Shown one piece after another: positions 1 to 5,014 of a stretch of DNA of 7,574 bases (the stretch's first letter is position 1; the number at the start of each line of letters is the position of its first letter). Source of the DNA: Candidatus Omnitrophota bacterium (GTDB lineage Bacteria > Omnitrophota > Gorgyraeia > Duberdicusellales > 4484-171). The position numbers were made by a program, and so were the translations under genes. The notes beneath the pieces are model-generated. The model had not been told where the DNA came from, ran no database searches, and was given only the letters and a program-made list of their open reading frames with translations. The stretch spans positions 1 through 7,574 of the forward strand of contig JAMWDA010000077.1 of the NCBI GenBank assembly GCA_023818995.1. The letters are read 5' to 3'.

Positions 1-399
1 ATCTTTATAAGGTTCCATCTCTATCAATCTATTTATTCTCGTTTCTAAATCAGAAATAGTTACTGGTTTCACAATATAATCAGCGCAACCCAACTTTCTA
101 GCTTTAAGCTTAACATCCTCATCAGCTACTGCTGTAATCATAATAACGGGGATATCCTTAGTTTTATTATCGTGTTTCAATATCTTCAACAACTCTAAAC
201 CATCTATGTTAGGCATTTTAACATCTAAAAGGATAACATCCGGTTTGTGCCAAGGACATTGAGCAAACCAATTACCCATATTTGCTCCTTTAACAGTTAT
301 AACCTTACAATTACCTATTCTACGAAACATATCCTTAAGCATCTGACGAAAAACCGTATCATCGTCAACCAAAAGAATTTTAATATTTCTAGAAAACAT
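1..399 (-). CDS. Response regulator, receiver (REC) domain, C-terminus outside the window
   Basis: I translated 133 codons by hand, from an ATG at 399-397 to the window edge with no stop, so the C-terminus is missing. The visible part is essentially one CheY-like receiver domain. An acidic cluster D12-D13-D14 follows the first strand (KILLVDDD). The phosphoacceptor is D59 in VILLDVKMP. The switch Thr is T89 in VIMITA, and the conserved Lys is K111 in DYIVKP. It should accept a phosphate from a histidine kinase not seen here. Whether an output domain (GGDEF, HD-GYP, DNA-binding) follows cannot be told. It starts 18 nt after the PilZ gene and very likely shares its transcript. Only AAAGAG directly touching the ATG resembles a Shine-Dalgarno, so translation may depend on the upstream gene. 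The family is certain; the partner and output are unknown. Confidence 0.9.
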   Translation of the reverse strand, partial: MFSRNIKILLVDDDTVFRQMLKDMFRRIGNCKVITVKGANMGNWFAQCPWHKPDVILLDVKMPNIDGLELLKILKHDNKTKDIPVIMITAVADEDVKLKARKLGCADYIVKPVTISDLETRINRLIEMEPYKD

Positions 400-417
400 C
401 TCTTTAAAAAATTAATT

Positions 418-786
418 TTACTTCTCTAAAGTTTTTCCTAATACGTACTGAGAAATTCTTAAACGCTCTTTCTCCTCTATATCTACGAACTCAACACCAA
501 TCTCATAATTTGTCTCTTCATTAAAATAAACAGGCACTTCCGCATTCCAAACAACTTTACCTTTTGCTGAAATAATTTGCTTACCATCACGCAGATCAAT
601 ATTTAGAAATAGTGTGGTATTGGGAGGTAATTTTTCATTAACGATAAGGCACACACCACCAGCACCGATATTCAAAACAACCCCTATCTTCTTAGAATTT
701 TTGCTCTCTATAGAATAAGTAACATAGATGATGTTTAGGCGAGGATATTTACGTCTCTCCTCATTAAATTTTTCTCTATCATTCAC
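418..786 (-). CDS. PilZ-domain protein, predicted c-di-GMP receptor
   Basis: This 122-residue protein is a single PilZ domain, the beta-barrel that binds cyclic di-GMP in many bacteria. The N-terminal RxxxR motif is R12-K-Y-P-R16, with an extra Arg at 11. The second motif, normally (D/N)xSxxG, reads N39-I-G-A-G-G44, so the usual Ser is Gly. The rest (VVWNAEVP near residues 78-85, then YEIGVEFVDI near 94-103) follows the PilZ barrel. There is no membrane segment or second domain, so it is probably a cytosolic adaptor that changes a partner protein on ligand binding. The start is GTG at 786-784, chosen because GGAGAG lies 6 nt upstream. It sits 69 bp after the HD-GYP gene and 18 nt before a receiver gene, with its own promoter. 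The target process (motility, polysaccharide or other) cannot be read from the sequence. Confidence 0.85.
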   Translation of the reverse strand: MNDREKFNEERRKYPRLNIIYVTYSIESKNSKKIGVVLNIGAGGVCLIVNEKLPPNTTLFLNIDLRDGKQIISAKGKVVWNAEVPVYFNEETNYEIGVEFVDIEEKERLRISQYVLGKTLEK

Positions 787-792
787 AATTCA

Positions 793-798
793 CTCTCC
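793..798 (-). promoter_or_regulatory. Shine-Dalgarno of the PilZ gene, decides the GTG start
   Basis: GGAGAG lies 6 nt before the GTG at 786-784. The nearby ATG at 782-780 is out of frame, so this site supports GTG as the true start. Confidence 0.7.
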
Positions 799-804
799 AA
801 GGCA

Positions 805-833
805 ATTTTACCTCTATAAGGTATATATGTCAA
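805..833 (-). promoter_or_regulatory. Near-consensus sigma-70-type promoter for PilZ-REC
   Basis: On the minus strand a perfect -35 box TTGACA (833-828) is followed by a 17-bp spacer and a -10 box TAAAAT (810-805, 5 of 6). The expected transcription start is near 798, at the edge of the Shine-Dalgarno, giving a leader of only about a dozen nucleotides. The spacer and the first -10 base form a small inverted repeat, TACCT-TATAG-AGGTA (823-809), which could be a regulator site. This promoter would let the PilZ and receiver genes be expressed apart from the upstream HD-GYP gene. It is the best promoter in the window. Confidence 0.7.
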
Positions 834-855
834 TAAAGATTTGTAAATTTATTTT

Positions 856-2409
856 CTATTTTTCAAATAAAGCAGAACCTTCTTGTAGAAGCTTAATAAA
901 AATATCCACTATCTCAGGGTCAAATTGAGTCCCTCGGCAAGCTTTTAATTCCTCTATGGCCTCCTCCAAGGTTAAAGCTTTTCTATAAGGTCTATCCGTA
1001 GTCATAGCATCAAAACTATCAGCCACAGCTATTATTCTCGCTCCCAAAGCTATCTCTTCTGCAAATTTACCTTGCGGATAACCCTTACCATCGTAACGTT
1101 CATGGTGTTGAATAATCAACTCCACAACATCTTTTAAAAAAGATAGAGGCTTAATAATTTCTACACCTTTTTGTGGATGCAATTTAATTTCCTCCCATTC
1201 TCTATCATTTAAGTTTTCCGCTTTAATGAGAATACTCCCATCTATACCTATTTTCCCTAAATCGTGCAGCTGGCAAGCTAAACGAATATATTCTATAGAG
1301 GATAAAGATAACCCTTTAGCTTGGGCAATCCTTACAGCGTATTTCGTTACTCTCTCCGAGTGCCCACGAGTATAGTGATCCTTCATCTCAATTATGGAGG
1401 TCAGGGCACGAATTATTTCCATATAAACTTCCTTCAAGTCACTGTAAAGTCGCGCATTCTCTATGGCTAAACCTGCATAATCAGCAATTCCTTCCATAAG
1501 TCTTAAATCTTCTTCAGTAAAAACTTCTTTAGAACGTTTATTATTTACATTAATTACTCCAATTAGCCTATCTTTAAAAATCATGGGGACACTTATAAAA
1601 GAGCCTGTATAATATCTTTCCGAAGTAACTTTACCGAATCTGGTGTCTTTCTCTATATCCTCTACTAAAATTGATTTACCTGTCTCTATAATTGTTCCTG
1701 AAATCCTCTCTCCTTTTCTAATTCGTGTATTTCTAACTATCTCTTCAGGCAAGCCTTTAGCTGCAGCAATAAATAGATATTCCTTTTGTTCATCAAACAA
1801 GAGTATAGAACATATCTCAACCTCTAAAACGTTGGCAATTTGCTCCACTATTGTATTTAAAACTTCATCTAAATTTAAAGATGATGTTATTTCCCTACTT
1901 ATCTCAAGAAGAAGCGACAATTCTTTAGTCTTTTCTCTTACTTCTCTCTCCAATTTAATGCTGTACTCTTCTAAATAACCATACTTCTTTTCTCTCTCGT
2001 AAAGAGATCTTTCTTTTTCCCTATTTAATCTATAATTCTTTACACTAATATCTATACTACGTAAAAATTCTTTTATCTCAAATGGTTTTAAAATATAATC
2101 AAATACTCCTAACTTTATTGCCTTCGTGGTATATCGTTCTTCACTATGTCCAGTAATAAGAATAAAAGGTGGTATAACCTTATCTTTCATATCTTTTATC
2201 TTACTTATTACCTCTATACCATTCATACCACCTGGTAACATTATATCTATCACGATAGAATCTAAATCGTTATTCCTAACTATCTCCATAGCACTATTCC
2301 CATCACAAACACTAATTACTTCGTAGCCCTCGTTAACAAGAAGACTATTAATAGAACTACGTAGAAGATGATCATCCTCAACAATAAGAATTTTACCTTT
2401 ACTCCCCAT
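856..2409 (-). CDS. REC-GAF-HD-GYP response regulator, predicted c-di-GMP phosphodiesterase
   Basis: The 517-residue protein has four parts. The receiver domain (about 5-122) has E11-D12-D13, phosphoacceptor D55, T86 and K108. A charged Lys/Glu-rich helical linker, likely coiled coil, covers about 127-165. A GAF domain covers about 165-320. An HD-GYP domain covers about 325-517. The catalytic metal site is intact: H350 (RGHSERV), H382-D383 (LHDLGKIG), H411 (LHP), H435-H436, the HD-GYP signature G443-Y444-P445, and D464 (AVADSFDAMT). HD-GYP domains hydrolyse c-di-GMP, mostly to GMP or pGpG. Phosphorylation of D55 and a GAF ligand probably set its activity. Position 346, four before H350, is Tyr where trimetal HD-GYPs carry Glu, so a two-metal site is my inference. 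The ATG has no Shine-Dalgarno but has a close -10-like box. The protein is cytosolic, with no membrane segment seen. The PilZ gene follows after 69 bp. Confidence 0.93.
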   Translation of the reverse strand: MGSKGKILIVEDDHLLRSSINSLLVNEGYEVISVCDGNSAMEIVRNNDLDSIVIDIMLPGGMNGIEVISKIKDMKDKVIPPFILITGHSEERYTTKAIKLGVFDYILKPFEIKEFLRSIDISVKNYRLNREKERSLYEREKKYGYLEEYSIKLEREVREKTKELSLLLEISREITSSLNLDEVLNTIVEQIANVLEVEICSILLFDEQKEYLFIAAAKGLPEEIVRNTRIRKGERISGTIIETGKSILVEDIEKDTRFGKVTSERYYTGSFISVPMIFKDRLIGVINVNNKRSKEVFTEEDLRLMEGIADYAGLAIENARLYSDLKEVYMEIIRALTSIIEMKDHYTRGHSERVTKYAVRIAQAKGLSLSSIEYIRLACQLHDLGKIGIDGSILIKAENLNDREWEEIKLHPQKGVEIIKPLSFLKDVVELIIQHHERYDGKGYPQGKFAEEIALGARIIAVADSFDAMTTDRPYRKALTLEEAIEELKACRGTQFDPEIVDIFIKLLQEGSALFEK

Positions 2410-2418
2410 AGGATTTTT

Positions 2419-2447
2419 ATTTTACCACAAAATTACTTTTCCAACAA
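2419..2447 (-). promoter_or_regulatory. Candidate extended -10 promoter of the HD-GYP gene, leaderless or nearly so
   Basis: On the minus strand TGG plus TAAAAT (2427-2419) matches an extended -10 (TGnTATAAT) with one mismatch in the hexamer. A weak -35 TTGTTG lies at 2447-2442, 17 bp upstream. Only 9 nt separate the -10 from the ATG, so transcription should start within about three bases of the start codon. No Shine-Dalgarno is present, which agrees with a leaderless message. The run GGTAAAAT recurs in the PilZ promoter. Confidence 0.45.
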
Positions 2448-2458
2448 ATATTCTCTTT

Positions 2459-2506
2459 GCCCTCATTGGGAATGGGAAAAGAGACCGTACTCCTTTCCCC
2501 AAAGGC
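2459..2506 (-). other. GC-rich structured element, possible small RNA or cis-regulatory hairpin
   Basis: This is part of the 288-bp non-coding stretch between pgeF and the HD-GYP gene. On the minus strand GGGAAAGGAG (2499-2490) pairs with CTCTTTTCCC (2483-2474) around the 6-nt loop TACGGT. That gives a 10-bp stem with one G-U pair, which would be an A-C mismatch in plus-strand RNA, so the minus strand is favoured. Outside it, TTGGG can pair with CCCAA and GCC with GGC, partly competing with the stem base. No U-run follows on either strand, so it is not an ordinary terminator. It lies upstream of the proposed HD-GYP promoter. I recognise no known riboswitch class. The rest of the stretch (2410-2697) is AT-rich and without a supported gene. 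Confidence 0.4.
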
Positions 2507-2544
2507 TTAAAGAAGATTAAGAGAATTAGTTTTAAAGTCTTTTT

Positions 2545-2574
2545 AGTGCTAAAAGAAGGATTTAGCTCTTTTTT
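2545..2574 (+). terminator. Weak terminator-like hairpin read on the plus strand
   Basis: GCTAAA (2548-2553) and TTTAGC (2561-2566) form a 6-bp stem with a 7-nt loop, followed by TCTTTTTT. AG and CT extend the stem past a T-T mismatch. Read on the plus strand it has intrinsic-terminator shape, but the stem is AT-rich and no plus-strand gene precedes it. It could stop antisense transcription, or be chance in AT-rich DNA. Confidence 0.22.
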
Positions 2575-2697
2575 AAAAAATTTAGCCGCTCTCTTTAAAA
2601 ATTACAAACTAATCTATTTAATAATTCACATTTTTCTTCTATCAAATAAATTAACTTACAAAGATGTATACCATCTGCCTTTACTATACAATTCCAT

Positions 2698-3366
2698 TTA
2701 TGAATCTAATTTAACAATAAAAGAAAGAGTTCTTTTTTCTGTTTTTTCTCGACGGAAAGAAAAGAAATTAAGAGAGTTACAGAAACTACATATATTCAAA
2801 TCGACAAAGTTATCTCTATCAACACCTTTATATAAAAAAGAGTGCAGAGAAAAAGAAATAGGGTCAAAATAAAGACTTTCTCTTTTTTCCAAAAATTGTT
2901 CTAATTCTTTATAATTTATAAATTCCGCTCCTGTACGGAAACAACATTTTCTTAAACCTACTCCCGCTAATACTTTACCTTTAGAAAAGTCCATATTTAT
3001 ATTATTTAGTATACCTAACTTTGCTGAACGCCAGCCCAAATGAATAACACCGATATACCCTTTCTTTTCCTCATAAAATAAAAGAGGAAGACAATCAGCT
3101 GTTTTTACTACTAAAACTACCTCTTTTTGAATAGTAAAAATTGCATCTGCACGATATTTACCTCCTCTATCTACAAAATTAACTAAAGAAGAGTGTGTCT
3201 GGTCCATAAAAGCTATACCTGCATTTATCCTAAGTTCTTCCAGCACTTTAGTTAAATCTCCTACCACATCCCTACCCTCCAAAGTAGTATCGGTAAAACC
3301 TGCGATTATAGACTTGGGGAAGAAATTATCTATAAGGTAGATATATTTTTTCTTAACTAACTTCAT
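2698..3366 (-). CDS. pgeF: PgeF/YfiH family laccase-domain protein (peptidoglycan editing factor)
   Basis: The 222-residue protein has the family signatures in order: QTH with H58, RADAIFT at 72-78, KTADCLPLLF with C92, VIHLGWRS with H109 and G-W-R at 111-113, a G-rGlrkCC stretch around 135-142, and a final SFRREKTEKR at 203-212. H58, C92 and H109 are the expected zinc ligands. E. coli YfiH hydrolyses UDP-MurNAc-L-Ser so that serine does not replace alanine in peptidoglycan; relatives such as FAMIN act on purine nucleosides. Which activity applies here cannot be told. The protein is somewhat short for the family (usually about 240-270), and the family motif HAGWRG reads HLGWRS. The start is ATG at 3366, 14 bp inside the upstream yggU gene, with no clear Shine-Dalgarno, so translational coupling is likely. 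It has no signal peptide and should be cytosolic. Confidence 0.87.
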   Translation of the reverse strand: MKLVKKKYIYLIDNFFPKSIIAGFTDTTLEGRDVVGDLTKVLEELRINAGIAFMDQTHSSLVNFVDRGGKYRADAIFTIQKEVVLVVKTADCLPLLFYEEKKGYIGVIHLGWRSAKLGILNNINMDFSKGKVLAGVGLRKCCFRTGAEFINYKELEQFLEKRESLYFDPISFSLHSFLYKGVDRDNFVDLNICSFCNSLNFFSFRREKTEKRTLSFIVKLDS

Positions 3367-3577
3367 TTAGAGAAATTATCTTTTCTCTTCCTTTACCTCC
3401 TTTAACAATACTGAGGTGATATTTTTTAACTTTTAAATATTCTGCCAAAAGTTCAATGAGCCTTTTATTTGCTCTACCATCCAAAGGAGGCTGGGTCAAG
3501 TAAACTTTTATATAATCGTCTATCTTTTCTATCCTTTCTTTCTTAGCAGAAGGGACAACCTTAACTTTTATAAGCAT
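3353..3577 (-). CDS. yggU: YggU/DUF167 family small protein
   Basis: This 74-residue protein is a full-length member of the DUF167/YggU family, small alpha/beta proteins of unknown function. The family pattern is clear: a first strand IKVKVVPSAKK, then IKVYLTQPPLDGRANKRLIELLAEYL with the hallmark PPLDGRAN at 30-37, then a strand and loop with VKGGKGREK at 58-66. The gene overlaps pgeF by 14 bp. Homologues often sit near yggS, yggT and pgeF-type genes, so the pairing is not surprising. The ATG has no Shine-Dalgarno; a perfect TATAAT lies 8 nt upstream, which suggests a leaderless message. The family call is firm, the role unknown. Confidence 0.87.
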   Translation of the reverse strand: MLIKVKVVPSAKKERIEKIDDYIKVYLTQPPLDGRANKRLIELLAEYLKVKKYHLSIVKGGKGREKIISLNEVS

Positions 3578-3585
3578 AAATACTT

Positions 3586-3614
3586 ATTATAAAATTATCT
3601 AAATACGAATTCTA
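3586..3614 (-). promoter_or_regulatory. Candidate promoter of yggU-pgeF, leaderless type
   Basis: A perfect -10 box TATAAT occupies 3591-3586 on the minus strand, 8 nt before the ATG at 3577. The -35 position at 17-bp spacing reads TAGAAT, a poor match. Transcription should start at or within about two bases of the start codon. The 101-bp spacer after coaC and the lack of a Shine-Dalgarno support a separate start here, but AT-rich DNA makes TATAAT common. Confidence 0.4.
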
Positions 3615-3678
3615 GGAATCCAAAAGACTAAAAAAAAACCAACTCTCATCGTAGGGAAGTATCAAAGTAAATATAAAT

Positions 3679-4221
3679 TTATATAAATAAATTTTTTATC
3701 TCTTTAAATATATCCTCTGGTTCAACCATTCTTCCTTCCCCATAAATTCCGCAAGCAAGTTCTCCTTTAGCAGGTCCCAAAATTATATATTTGCCAATAT
3801 TTTTAAGTTTATTGACATTTTCTTGAATAATGGGATTACTCCACATATTCTCGTTCATAGCTGGGACAAGGATAACTTTTGTTTTTTTAGGAAGCGCACA
3901 TACTACGGTAGTAAGTAAATTATCACATATTCCATAAGCTATCTTAGAAAGAGTATTAGCGGATAAAGGAGCAACCAAACAGAGATCTGCCCAATCGGCT
4001 AAAGATATATGTTCTATCTTCTCTTTAAAAAGTTCAAACATATCGGTATAAACAAGATTACGAGAAATCGTCTGGAAAACTAAAGGGCTAACGAATTTAG
4101 TTGCCGATTCCGTCATTATAACTCTTACAGAAAACTCATCCTTTATAAGTAATCTTACCAGTTCAGCTGTTTTATAAGAAGATATCCCTCCACATATACC
4201 TATAAGAATTTTTTTATCCAT
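3679..4221 (-). CDS. coaC: Phosphopantothenoylcysteine decarboxylase CoaC (stand-alone)
   Basis: This 180-residue flavoprotein of the HFCD family decarboxylates 4'-phosphopantothenoyl-L-cysteine to 4'-phosphopantetheine, using FMN, in CoA synthesis. Its motifs are complete: GGISSYK (11-17) near the N-terminus, catalytic H71 in HISLADWAD, APLSANTLSKIA (84-95), the PAMNENMW motif (120-127) with N123, and the substrate-clamp Cys157 in LACGIYGEGRM. These match H75, N125 and C158 of E. coli Dfp. It ends after the decarboxylase domain; the synthetase is a separate gene upstream, 152 bp away. Other HFCD enzymes (EpiD, UbiX) were considered, but the intact motif set and the coaB neighbour favour CoaC. 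The start is ATG at 4221, backed by AAGGAGG 4 nt upstream, the strongest ribosome site in the window. It probably forms its own transcript. Confidence 0.93.
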   Translation of the reverse strand: MDKKILIGICGGISSYKTAELVRLLIKDEFSVRVIMTESATKFVSPLVFQTISRNLVYTDMFELFKEKIEHISLADWADLCLVAPLSANTLSKIAYGICDNLLTTVVCALPKKTKVILVPAMNENMWSNPIIQENVNKLKNIGKYIILGPAKGELACGIYGEGRMVEPEDIFKEIKNLFI

Positions 4222-4225
4222 TTTA

Positions 4226-4232
4226 CCTCCTT
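4226..4232 (-). promoter_or_regulatory. Strong Shine-Dalgarno of coaC
   Basis: AAGGAGG lies 4 nt before the coaC ATG. It is the only near-perfect Shine-Dalgarno in the window and fixes the start of coaC. Most other genes here have none, so coaC may be translated more efficiently. Confidence 0.8.
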
Positions 4233-4250
4233 CTCATAATCTCTATTGTA

Positions 4251-4278
4251 AGGATACTTTACCTGTAAACGTTTTCAA
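4251..4278 (-). promoter_or_regulatory. Candidate coaC promoter
   Basis: On the minus strand -35 TTGAAA (4278-4273, 5 of 6) is followed after 16 bp by TATCCT (4256-4251, 4 of 6). This would give a leader of about 25 nt carrying the strong Shine-Dalgarno. An alternative -10, TACAAT (4250-4245), is 22 bp from the -35, too far. The -35 overlaps one end of the palindrome at 4272-4301. Confidence 0.35.
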
Positions 4279-4301
4279 TATAATCATGAATATATTGGAA
4301 A
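4272..4301. promoter_or_regulatory. 30-bp imperfect palindrome, operator candidate before coaC
   Basis: The plus strand reads TTT-T-CAATATA-A-TCA, then TGA-A-TATATTG-G-AAA. Thirteen of 15 positions are dyad-symmetric; only 4275/4298 and 4283/4290 fail. The core is CAATATA, an 8-bp centre, TATATTG. It covers the proposed -35 box of coaC, a position where a bound repressor would block RNA polymerase. I match it to no known regulator site. The region is very AT-rich, which raises the chance of accidental symmetry. Confidence 0.45.
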
Positions 4302-4326
4302 TATACTGTAAAAAAATGTTAAATTT

Positions 4327-4352
4327 TAAATAAAGGGGTCTGTGAAGGACCC
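4327..4352 (-). terminator. Candidate intrinsic terminator of the pyk-to-coaB operon
   Basis: On the minus strand GGGTC (4352-4348) and GACCC (4340-4336) form a 5-bp GC-rich stem with loop CTTCACA. C then TTTATTT follow (to about 4328). It lies 21 nt after the coaB stop. The stem is short and the U-run is broken by an A, so efficiency is uncertain, but position and strand are right. Confidence 0.45.
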
Positions 4353-4362
4353 AAAGCCACGG

Positions 4363-4391
4363 GCCCTTCTCTCTTATTTAGAGGGAAGGGC
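4363..4391 (-). other. GC-rich hairpin with the coaB stop codon in its loop
   Basis: On the minus strand GCCCTTCCCTC (4391-4381) pairs with GAGAGAAGGGC (4373-4363) around the 7-nt loop TAAATAA. That is 11 bp with one imperfect pair (G-U on the plus strand, C-A on the minus strand). The coaB stop TAA (4376-4374) is the end of the loop, so the hairpin's 5' arm is coding. It may protect the 3' end of the message or act with the next hairpin in termination. AAAGCC and GGCTTT nearby could form an alternative pairing. Confidence 0.4.
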
Positions 4392-5009
4392 TTTCGTTTT
4401 TATCCCCTCCCAAAGAAAATAACCTAAAGACTTTAAAGAATCTACTTCCCGGACATTCTTTTTTTTATCTATAATAAAAGCCTTATAACTTGACTTTAAA
4501 TCTTCCCACGAGTTAGCTACTACCAAATCGCTCTTATTGTTTTTTAAACTTTGGTATGCTTTTTTCATCAACCCCTCTTTTTCTATCTCCAATTTAAACT
4601 GGACGATAAAGGAATTCCTACCTAAATTACGAATGATCTTAATCAACTTAGGGGTAGGAACCAACTTCAATATCAACTCCTTTTTACCTGAAGGAATTTT
4701 ACCTTTAAAAGCAAATCTCAATTTATAATCGCTCACTGCTGCGCTATGAATGATAACATCGTAACGATTTAGCTTTAGTTCTTCTTCCAATATATTTTTT
4801 AATTCGTCAAAATATCTAAAAGGTATCGCCCTTATACTTTTAGGAATCCTATCCAAACAATGAGGGTTAAATAAAAAAGTTACATTACAACCTTTCCTCT
4901 TAAAATACTTGGCTAAATATAAACCCGTGCGACCGGTAAAAATATTAGTGATGACTCTTACCTCATCTATTTTTATCCAGGTAGAACCGCCGGTAACTAA
5001 GATGTTCAT
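4374..5009 (-). CDS. coaB: Phosphopantothenate-cysteine ligase CoaB (stand-alone)
   Basis: CoaB joins 4'-phosphopantothenate and cysteine through a nucleotide-activated intermediate, the step before CoaC in CoA synthesis. The 211-residue Rossmann-like protein opens with ILVTGGST, then IDEVRVITN with N22, and a TGRTG loop (25-29). AAVSDY follows at 90-95. The lysine motif reads K104-I-P-S-G-K-K, and the later part has QFKLEIE (137-143) and KSDLVVAN (159-166). The KI-S-type lysine motif, followed by PTPKLI and FKL, resembles my recollection of separate CoaB proteins of streptococci more than the KIKK of fused E. coli Dfp. It is about the length of one synthetase domain, so this is a split form, not a truncated Dfp. 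The ATG is 5 nt after the ttcA-like stop with no Shine-Dalgarno, so coupling is likely. Its stop lies within a hairpin loop. Confidence 0.9.
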   Translation of the reverse strand: MNILVTGGSTWIKIDEVRVITNIFTGRTGLYLAKYFKRKGCNVTFLFNPHCLDRIPKSIRAIPFRYFDELKNILEEELKLNRYDVIIHSAAVSDYKLRFAFKGKIPSGKKELILKLVPTPKLIKIIRNLGRNSFIVQFKLEIEKEGLMKKAYQSLKNNKSDLVVANSWEDLKSSYKAFIIDKKKNVREVDSLKSLGYFLWEGIKTKALPSK

Positions 5010-5014
5010 AGAAA

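Noticed and set aside
1643..1978. Plus-strand open frame of 111 codons inside the HD-GYP gene.
   Set aside because: It lies fully opposite the GAF domain and linker of a well-supported gene; serine-rich antisense of AT-rich coding DNA is typical of a shadow.
2661..2677. Small AGATG/CATCT hairpin just after the pgeF stop.
   Set aside because: Only 5 bp and AT-rich, without a proper U-run, so it is too weak to call a terminator.
2546..2872. Plus-strand open frame of 108 codons over the pgeF 3' end.
   Set aside because: It overlaps the antisense of conserved PgeF residues, begins in AT-rich spacer, has no recognisable motif and no promoter.
3630..3638. Run of nine T on the minus strand after coaC, a possible terminator tail.
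   Set aside because: I could not build a convincing stem directly before it, so it is not called as a terminator.
4335..4366. Plus-strand stretch with CCCAAAGCCACGGGCCC, resembling part of a c-di-GMP-I (GEMM) riboswitch.
   Set aside because: The 5' conserved GGGCAAACC part and the second-helix tetraloop receptor are absent, and no plus-strand gene follows. The same bases are explained by the coaB 3' hairpins.
4222..4373. Possibility that coaB and coaC are one dfp gene broken by a frameshift.
   Set aside because: The order is reversed relative to Dfp, each protein is complete with its own start, and a 152-bp non-coding spacer separates them.
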